This document shows, piece by piece, positions 59,670 to 64,000 of a stretch of DNA of 64,000 nt; within the stretch, counting starts at the first letter, position 1, and every line of letters starts with the position of its first letter. Below the pieces are notes generated by a model. It saw nothing but the letters and a program-made list of their open reading frames with translations. It did no database searches and was not told where the DNA came from. The translations under genes and the position numbers were made by a program. The stretch comes from Dyadobacter sp. SG02 (GTDB taxonomy: Bacteria > Bacteroidota > Bacteroidia > Cytophagales > Spirosomataceae): the NCBI RefSeq assembly GCF_900109045.1, contig NZ_FNYL01000019.1, positions 62,001 through 126,000 on the forward strand. Direction: 5' to 3'.

Positions 59670-61727
59670 ATGAGAAAAAAGATAGCATTAGCGCAGTTCG
59701 CTTGCCTGTTTACATTCCTTTTGTCGGGCTTCCGTCCGGTGGCAAATCGGCAGCAGGCCAGCGCATCGTCGGCTGCGGCAGCCCCGGCTGTATCGGTTCA
59801 AGCGGATGTCTGCGTTTACGGCGCCACCGCGGCGGGCGTAATCGCGGCTTACACGGCGAAGAAAATGGGGAAATCCGTCGTGCTCATCGAGCCCGGCGGG
59901 CATTTGGGCGGGATGACTTCCGGCGGCCTCGGTTACACGGATATCGGGAACAAATATGCCATTACCGGCCTGTCGCGCGACTTTTACCGTCGTATCGGCA
60001 GGCATTACGGGAAGTTCGAGCAATGGACATTCGAGCCGAAGGTGGCGAAACAGTATTTGCAGCAATACCTCGACGAAGCAGGGATTAAGGTAGTTTACCA
60101 AAACCGAGTGATCAGCGCCAGTAAGTCGGGTGCGGAGATTAAATCCATTGTTTTGGAAAACAGTATGAAACCTGATGCTAAAACCAATCAGACCGTTTCG
60201 GCAAAGGTTTTCCTCGACTGTACTTACGAAGGCGACCTGATGGCGAAAGCAGGTGTTTCGTACGCAGTCGGCCGCGAGGCGAACAGCGATTACAACGAAA
60301 CAATCGAGGGCGTACAACTCATGAAAGGGCACCAGTTGCCGGACGGAATCGATCCCTACAAAATCGCGGGAAAGCCGGAGAGCGGCCTGCTTTGGGGTGT
60401 TTCGCCTGCGAAACTGGAACCGAACGGCACGGGCGACAAGAAAGTGCAAGCCTACAACTACCGCATTTGCCTCACCTCCGACCCGGCCAATATGGTACCC
60501 ATTACCAAGCCGGAAGGCTACGACGTAAGCCATTTCGAACTCCTCGCGCGCCTGATCGCGAAGCAGCCGGAGCGAAAAACGCTGAACGATTACTTCATAT
60601 GGAGTAAAATGCCCAACAACAAGACGGATATCAACAACCGCAATGGCTTTTCCACCGACATGATCGGGATGAACCACGATTATCCGGACGCCGATTACAA
60701 AAAGCGTGCGGAGATTATCCGGGCGCACGAAACCTATACCAAGGGGTTGCTCTACTTCTTCGGCCACGACCCGCGCGTGCCTGCGGAGCTGCGGGAGGCA
60801 ATGCTGAAATGGGGGTATCCCAAAGATGAATATGTAGAAACCGGCAACTGGTCGCCACAGCTGTACGTGCGTGAGGCGCGACGGATGATCGGGAGCTACG
60901 TAATGACCCAGGCGAACTGTGAGAGCAAAGAAGTAGTGAAAGATGGCGTTGGAATGGCGGCCTATACGATGGATTCGCATAATATCCAGCGCATTGTGGT
61001 GAATGGAATGGCTAAAAACGAAGGTAATGTCGAGGTGGGCGGCTTCGGGCCTTACCCGATCGCTTACGGCTCGCTGGTACCGAAGGAGAAGGAATGTACC
61101 AACCTGCTGGTACCGGTTTGCCTGTCGGCCACGCACATTGCCTATGGCTCCATCCGCATGGAACCGGTATTTATGGTGCTAGCCCAGTCGTCGGCGATTG
61201 CGGCAGTAATGGCGATTGATTCCAAGAAAAGCGTGCAGCAGATCGATATTCCGAAATTGCAGGCAAAGCTGAAAGCCGACCCGCTCGTGAATGGCAAGAC
61301 GCCTGAAATCCTGGTCGATAACGAGGATAGCAAGCATGTTTCTGTTAAAGGAAACTGGGAGTCCGTCAAAAAAGGTGGGTATGGTCCGTCATTTCTGGCT
61401 ACTTCGGAAAGCGATAAAAATGGGGGCTCGGTGACTTTCACACCAGAAATAGCCGCTCCGGGCAACTACCAGATTTATGCCTATTTTCCCAAAGTAGCCA
61501 AACCCGCTTCGGAAATAAAGCTTTCGGTCAAAGCGGGCAGCGAAACCAAGACCATTTCGGTACTCGAAAAAGACATTGTGGTAGAGGGGCAAACATCCGG
61601 TGAATGGTACCACGTCGGCAAGTTCAATCTGCCCAAAGGCAATGCAAGTTCGGTGAACATCTCATCGGAAGGCGCTTCGGGGGCCGTGGCGGCAGATGCG
61701 GTACTGTTTGTGCCGGAATCAAAATAG
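59670..61727 (+). CDS. Exported FAD-dependent oxidoreductase with golvesin-like C-terminal domain
   Basis: A 685-residue protein of the FAD-dependent oxidoreductase family (PF12831 type). The signal peptide covers about residues 1-35; the FAD fold begins with DVCVYGATAAGVIAAYTAKK and GGHLGGMTSGGLGYTD, in which GxTxxG replaces the usual GxGxxG. DCTYEGDLMAKAGVSY and the second FAD contact PVCLSATHIAYGSIRMEP (about 485-502) are present. Residues about 560-685 are a beta-sandwich like the C-terminal domain of golvesin or xanthan lyase, a probable glycan-binding module. Such proteins are found in many SusCD loci but the substrate is not known. The gene follows SusD by 22 bases and precedes its paralogue by 25. 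Confidence 0.9.
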   Translation: MRKKIALAQFACLFTFLLSGFRPVANRQQASASSAAAAPAVSVQADVCVYGATAAGVIAAYTAKKMGKSVVLIEPGGHLGGMTSGGLGYTDIGNKYAITGLSRDFYRRIGRHYGKFEQWTFEPKVAKQYLQQYLDEAGIKVVYQNRVISASKSGAEIKSIVLENSMKPDAKTNQTVSAKVFLDCTYEGDLMAKAGVSYAVGREANSDYNETIEGVQLMKGHQLPDGIDPYKIAGKPESGLLWGVSPAKLEPNGTGDKKVQAYNYRICLTSDPANMVPITKPEGYDVSHFELLARLIAKQPERKTLNDYFIWSKMPNNKTDINNRNGFSTDMIGMNHDYPDADYKKRAEIIRAHETYTKGLLYFFGHDPRVPAELREAMLKWGYPKDEYVETGNWSPQLYVREARRMIGSYVMTQANCESKEVVKDGVGMAAYTMDSHNIQRIVVNGMAKNEGNVEVGGFGPYPIAYGSLVPKEKECTNLLVPVCLSATHIAYGSIRMEPVFMVLAQSSAIAAVMAIDSKKSVQQIDIPKLQAKLKADPLVNGKTPEILVDNEDSKHVSVKGNWESVKKGGYGPSFLATSESDKNGGSVTFTPEIAAPGNYQIYAYFPKVAKPASEIKLSVKAGSETKTISVLEKDIVVEGQTSGEWYHVGKFNLPKGNASSVNISSEGASGAVAADAVLFVPESK

Positions 61728-61752
61728 TTATTAAATCCTAACCAGATATTGA

Positions 61753-63396
61753 ATGAAAAAATTACGCTTATTCATTGCATTCATCATTTCGCAGGTCGCG
61801 TGCGCGGCCTCGTATGCCCAATCCTACGAAGCGGACGTCATCGTTTATGGCGGCACCTGCGCGGCGGTGACGGCCGCGGTACAAGTTGTAAAATCCGGCA
61901 AAACGGTGCTGGTGGTTTCGCCCGACAAACATTTGGGCGGGCTTTCGTCCGGCGGACTGGGTTTTACCGATACGGGCAACAAATCGGTGATCGGCGGCCT
62001 CGCGCGCGAGTTTTACCATCGGGTTTACCTGCATTACGACAAGCCGGAAGGCTGGCAATGGCAGAAAAAGGAAGAATATGGCAACAAAGGGCAGGGTACG
62101 GTTGCTATGGACGGCGCCGAGCGCACAATGTGGATATTCGAGCCGCACGTAGCAGAGCAGGTTTTTGAAGATTTTGTGAAGGAAAACAATATCAAAATCT
62201 ACCGCGACGAATGGCTCGACCGCGGCCAGAGCGGCGTGCAGAAAACCAACGGCCGCATTGCTTCATTCAAGACACTGAGCGGCAAGACCTTCAAAGGCAA
62301 AATGTTCATCGACGCCACTTACGAAGGCGATCTGATGGCCGCTGCCGGTGTGAAATACCACGTAGGCCGCGAGGCCAATAGCGTCTATAATGAAGAATGG
62401 AACGGTATTCAGGCGGGTGTTTTCCAGCACAGGCATTATTTCGCGAAGAATATCAGTCCCTATAAAGTGGAAGGTGATCCGAAAAGCGGTTTGCTGCCTT
62501 ACGTGACAGCGGAGAAAATCGGTAAGAACGGGGAAGGTGATAACAAAATCCAGGCCTATTGCTTCCGCATGTGCCTCTCATCGCACCCTGATAACCGCAT
62601 TCCGTTCGCGAAACCCGCAGGTTACGATCCGGGCAAGTACGAGTTGCTCGCACGGGTGTACAAGGCTGGCTGGACTGAAACTTTCGATAAATACGATCCC
62701 ATTCCCAACCGCAAAACCGACACCAACAACCACGGCCCGTTCAGTACCGACTTCATGGGCCAGAATTACGACTATCCCGACGCTTCCTACGAACGCCGCA
62801 AAGACATCATCAAGGAGCACGAGGTGTACCAGAAAGGCCTGATGTACTTCCTCGCCAACGATCCCGCAGTACCCGCGGACGTACGCGCAAAGGTGAATGA
62901 ATGGGGCTTGCCGAAGGACGAGTTCAAGGACAATGGCGGCTGGCCGCACCAGATTTACGTCCGTGAAGCCCGCAGAATGCTGGGCCAGAGCGTGATGACC
63001 GAGAATGAAACATTAGGCAAAAAAGCCGTACAACAATCCGTGGGCATGGGTTCCTACTCGCTCGACGCGCATAATGCGCAGCGCTACGTGAAGGAAGACG
63101 GTTTCGTGCAGAACGAGGGGGATATTGGCGTACATCCTAAAACACCTTACGGCATTTCTTACGGCTCCATTATTCCCAAAAAGGCCGAATGTGAAAACCT
63201 GCTGGTGCCGGTGTGCGTTTCGGCTTCACATATCGCCTATGGTTCTATCCGCATGGAGCCGGTTTTCATGATCCTCGGGCAGAGCGCGGCCACGGCCGCG
63301 GTGCAGGCGATCGACGCGAAAGTGGCCGTGCAGGATGTGGATTATGGAAAATTGAAAGAGGAGTTGCTGAAAGACAAACAGAAGCTGGAACTCTGA
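61753..63396 (+). CDS. Exported FAD-dependent oxidoreductase
   Basis: A 547-residue paralogue of the preceding protein, lacking the golvesin-like domain. It has a clear signal peptide (MKKLRLFIAFIISQVACAASYAQ), the FAD opening EADVIVYGGTCAAVTAAVQVVKSG, the glycine block HLGGLSSGGLGFTD, DATYEGDLMAAAGVKYHVGREANS and the C-terminal PVCVSASHIAYGSIRMEP. Both copies share the same order of motifs, so they arose by tandem duplication. An active enzyme would oxidise a sugar or sugar acid in the periplasm, with an unknown acceptor. A paired role, perhaps on successive residues, is possible. Confidence 0.9.
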   Translation: MKKLRLFIAFIISQVACAASYAQSYEADVIVYGGTCAAVTAAVQVVKSGKTVLVVSPDKHLGGLSSGGLGFTDTGNKSVIGGLAREFYHRVYLHYDKPEGWQWQKKEEYGNKGQGTVAMDGAERTMWIFEPHVAEQVFEDFVKENNIKIYRDEWLDRGQSGVQKTNGRIASFKTLSGKTFKGKMFIDATYEGDLMAAAGVKYHVGREANSVYNEEWNGIQAGVFQHRHYFAKNISPYKVEGDPKSGLLPYVTAEKIGKNGEGDNKIQAYCFRMCLSSHPDNRIPFAKPAGYDPGKYELLARVYKAGWTETFDKYDPIPNRKTDTNNHGPFSTDFMGQNYDYPDASYERRKDIIKEHEVYQKGLMYFLANDPAVPADVRAKVNEWGLPKDEFKDNGGWPHQIYVREARRMLGQSVMTENETLGKKAVQQSVGMGSYSLDAHNAQRYVKEDGFVQNEGDIGVHPKTPYGISYGSIIPKKAECENLLVPVCVSASHIAYGSIRMEPVFMILGQSAATAAVQAIDAKVAVQDVDYGKLKEELLKDKQKLEL

Positions 63397-63498
63397 GGCG
63401 ACCGGTCGCTCAGTCGGCCTACCGGTCACTCGGTAATATGTCGGGATGGAAAGAGGGTGGTTTAATTTCGTGATTATTTATCACTAAAAAAGGCGACC
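63397..63498. repeat. Short direct repeat in intergenic gap
   Basis: ACCGGTCGCTC and ACCGGTCACTC occur 20 bases apart (63401 and 63421), and CGACCGGTCG (63399-63408) is a perfect palindrome. A TAATTTCG site, one base off the -7 form, lies near 63464. The gap holds no gene. Confidence 0.5.
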
Positions 63499-63987
63499 AT
63501 GAAAACTTTATCCATGAAAAAACTGACAAATTATCTGATGTTGTTCGTCTTTGCGGCAGCCATGCTGGCATGCAGCAAAGACTCCGACGATCCGACTCCC
63601 GAGACACCCTCCGGCAATGCCGTAGAAGGTACCTGGAAAATCAGGGCGATGAACATCGATCCGGCGCAGAACGGCATTACCGACGTACTCGCATATTTTG
63701 AAGCGTTGACCGGCAAGAAATGTCTTTCGGAAACCGAGATTACTTTCAAAAGCAACGGCACGGTGGGCTCGAAAATACCTATCGGCTGCGACGACATCCT
63801 CGATCAGGCCGACGTGGTAGATGACTCCTCCAAATGGGCGGTTAAGGACAAGAAAATAGTCCTCACGGAAGGCTCCGACGTAACCGAGTTCGATCTCGAA
63901 ACCGGCGCCAACGAAATGAAATGGTCGTCCATGGAGGAAGAAGACGGCGTCAAATACAAGATAACCATCGTATTCAAGAAGAGTTAG
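63499..63987 (+). CDS. Lipocalin-like lipoprotein
   Basis: A 162-residue predicted lipoprotein with the lipobox AAMLAC (Cys25 from this start) followed by a Ser/Asp/Pro-rich linker. The rest is a beta barrel of the lipocalin-like type: EGTWKIRAMNIDP as the first strand, EITFKSNGTVG, KIVLTEGSDVTEF and MKWSS. An alternative start at 63514 (MKKLTNYL) would leave a normal signal peptide. Two Cys residues (KKCLSE and IGCDDI) may form a disulfide. Function unknown; such proteins are frequent single genes in Bacteroidota. Confidence 0.75.
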   Translation: MKTLSMKKLTNYLMLFVFAAAMLACSKDSDDPTPETPSGNAVEGTWKIRAMNIDPAQNGITDVLAYFEALTGKKCLSETEITFKSNGTVGSKIPIGCDDILDQADVVDDSSKWAVKDKKIVLTEGSDVTEFDLETGANEMKWSSMEEEDGVKYKITIVFKKS

Positions 63988-63991
63988 ACAA

Positions 63992-64000
63992 ATGAAAGCA
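63992..64000 (+). CDS. Possible start of a gene cut by the window end
   Basis: ATGAAAGCA at the very end, four bases after the lipoprotein stop, could be the first three codons of the next gene. Nothing more can be said from three codons. Confidence 0.25.

Noticed and set aside
59688..61136. 482-codon open frame on the minus strand opposite the first FAD oxidoreductase
   Set aside because: It is a shadow of a GC-rich gene; its translation is Arg/His-rich with no family motif, while the plus strand encodes a clear FAD protein.
1..64000. tRNA, rRNA, prophage or integrative element
   Set aside because: No cloverleaf, rRNA segments, integrase, phage structural or conjugation genes were seen.

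Overview
The window is bacterial chromosome from the phylum Bacteroidota, most likely a Cytophagales member close to Dyadobacter or Spirosoma. The case rests on two SusC/SusD pairs, each led by an ECF sigma factor and a FecR anti-sigma factor, a type IX secretion tail on one protein, several upstream sites that fit the Bacteroidota promoter form (TAnnTTTG as the -7 box), and weak use of Shine-Dalgarno sites. No rRNA, tRNA, CRISPR array, prophage or intact insertion sequence was seen. Genus is inference; no database was searched.

Region 1 (1-5470, plus strand): the 3' part of a glutamine-synthetase-like ligase, a short-chain dehydrogenase, an aldehyde dehydrogenase, an AT-rich Uma2-type gene, a class I glutamine amidotransferase and a phosphoribosyltransferase. 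Ligase, alcohol oxidation, aldehyde oxidation and amidohydrolase together resemble a gamma-glutamyl amine route. Region 2 (5471-12706, minus strand): a DUF4143 ATPase behind a 58-bp palindrome, a GH36 alpha-galactosidase, a Kup potassium transporter and an Nramp manganese transporter. The Nramp gene is divergent from a DtxR-type regulator (12861), with a DtxR-like box between two opposed promoters.

Region 3 (13538-22183, plus strand): an LptF/LptG-type permease, an EamA transporter, and an envelope-glycan operon with two polyprenol-type GT2 transferases around two polytopic GT-C-like proteins and a closing MBOAT acyltransferase. Region 4 (22276-30476): a GroES-like protein, a GTCA-rich repeat region, aldo/keto reductase, polysaccharide deacetylase, cold shock protein, YheT-like hydrolase, a SerB-SerA fusion followed by a SerC-like aminotransferase (the whole serine pathway in two genes), and an Rpn/PD-(D/E)XK gene.

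Region 5 (30633-52700) is a large carbohydrate locus: ECF sigma, FecR, SusC with STN domain, SusD, DUF3823 lipoprotein, a 1185-residue protein joining ThuA, dehydrogenase beta-propeller, HEAT, sulfatase-tail-like and azurin-like domains, a second ThuA protein, a Gfo/Idh/MocA protein lacking the usual EKP lysine, a sugar epimerase, a secreted PHP-like protein, GH43, GH5-like hydrolase, sulfatase and a T9SS cargo protein. Region 6 (52804-64000) repeats the ECF-FecR-SusC-SusD layout but carries two FAD-dependent oxidoreductases instead of glycosidases, then a lipocalin-like lipoprotein. The FecR-SusC gaps of regions 5 and 6 share a promoter-like block and a hairpin in the same order, which suggests a conserved regulatory leader.
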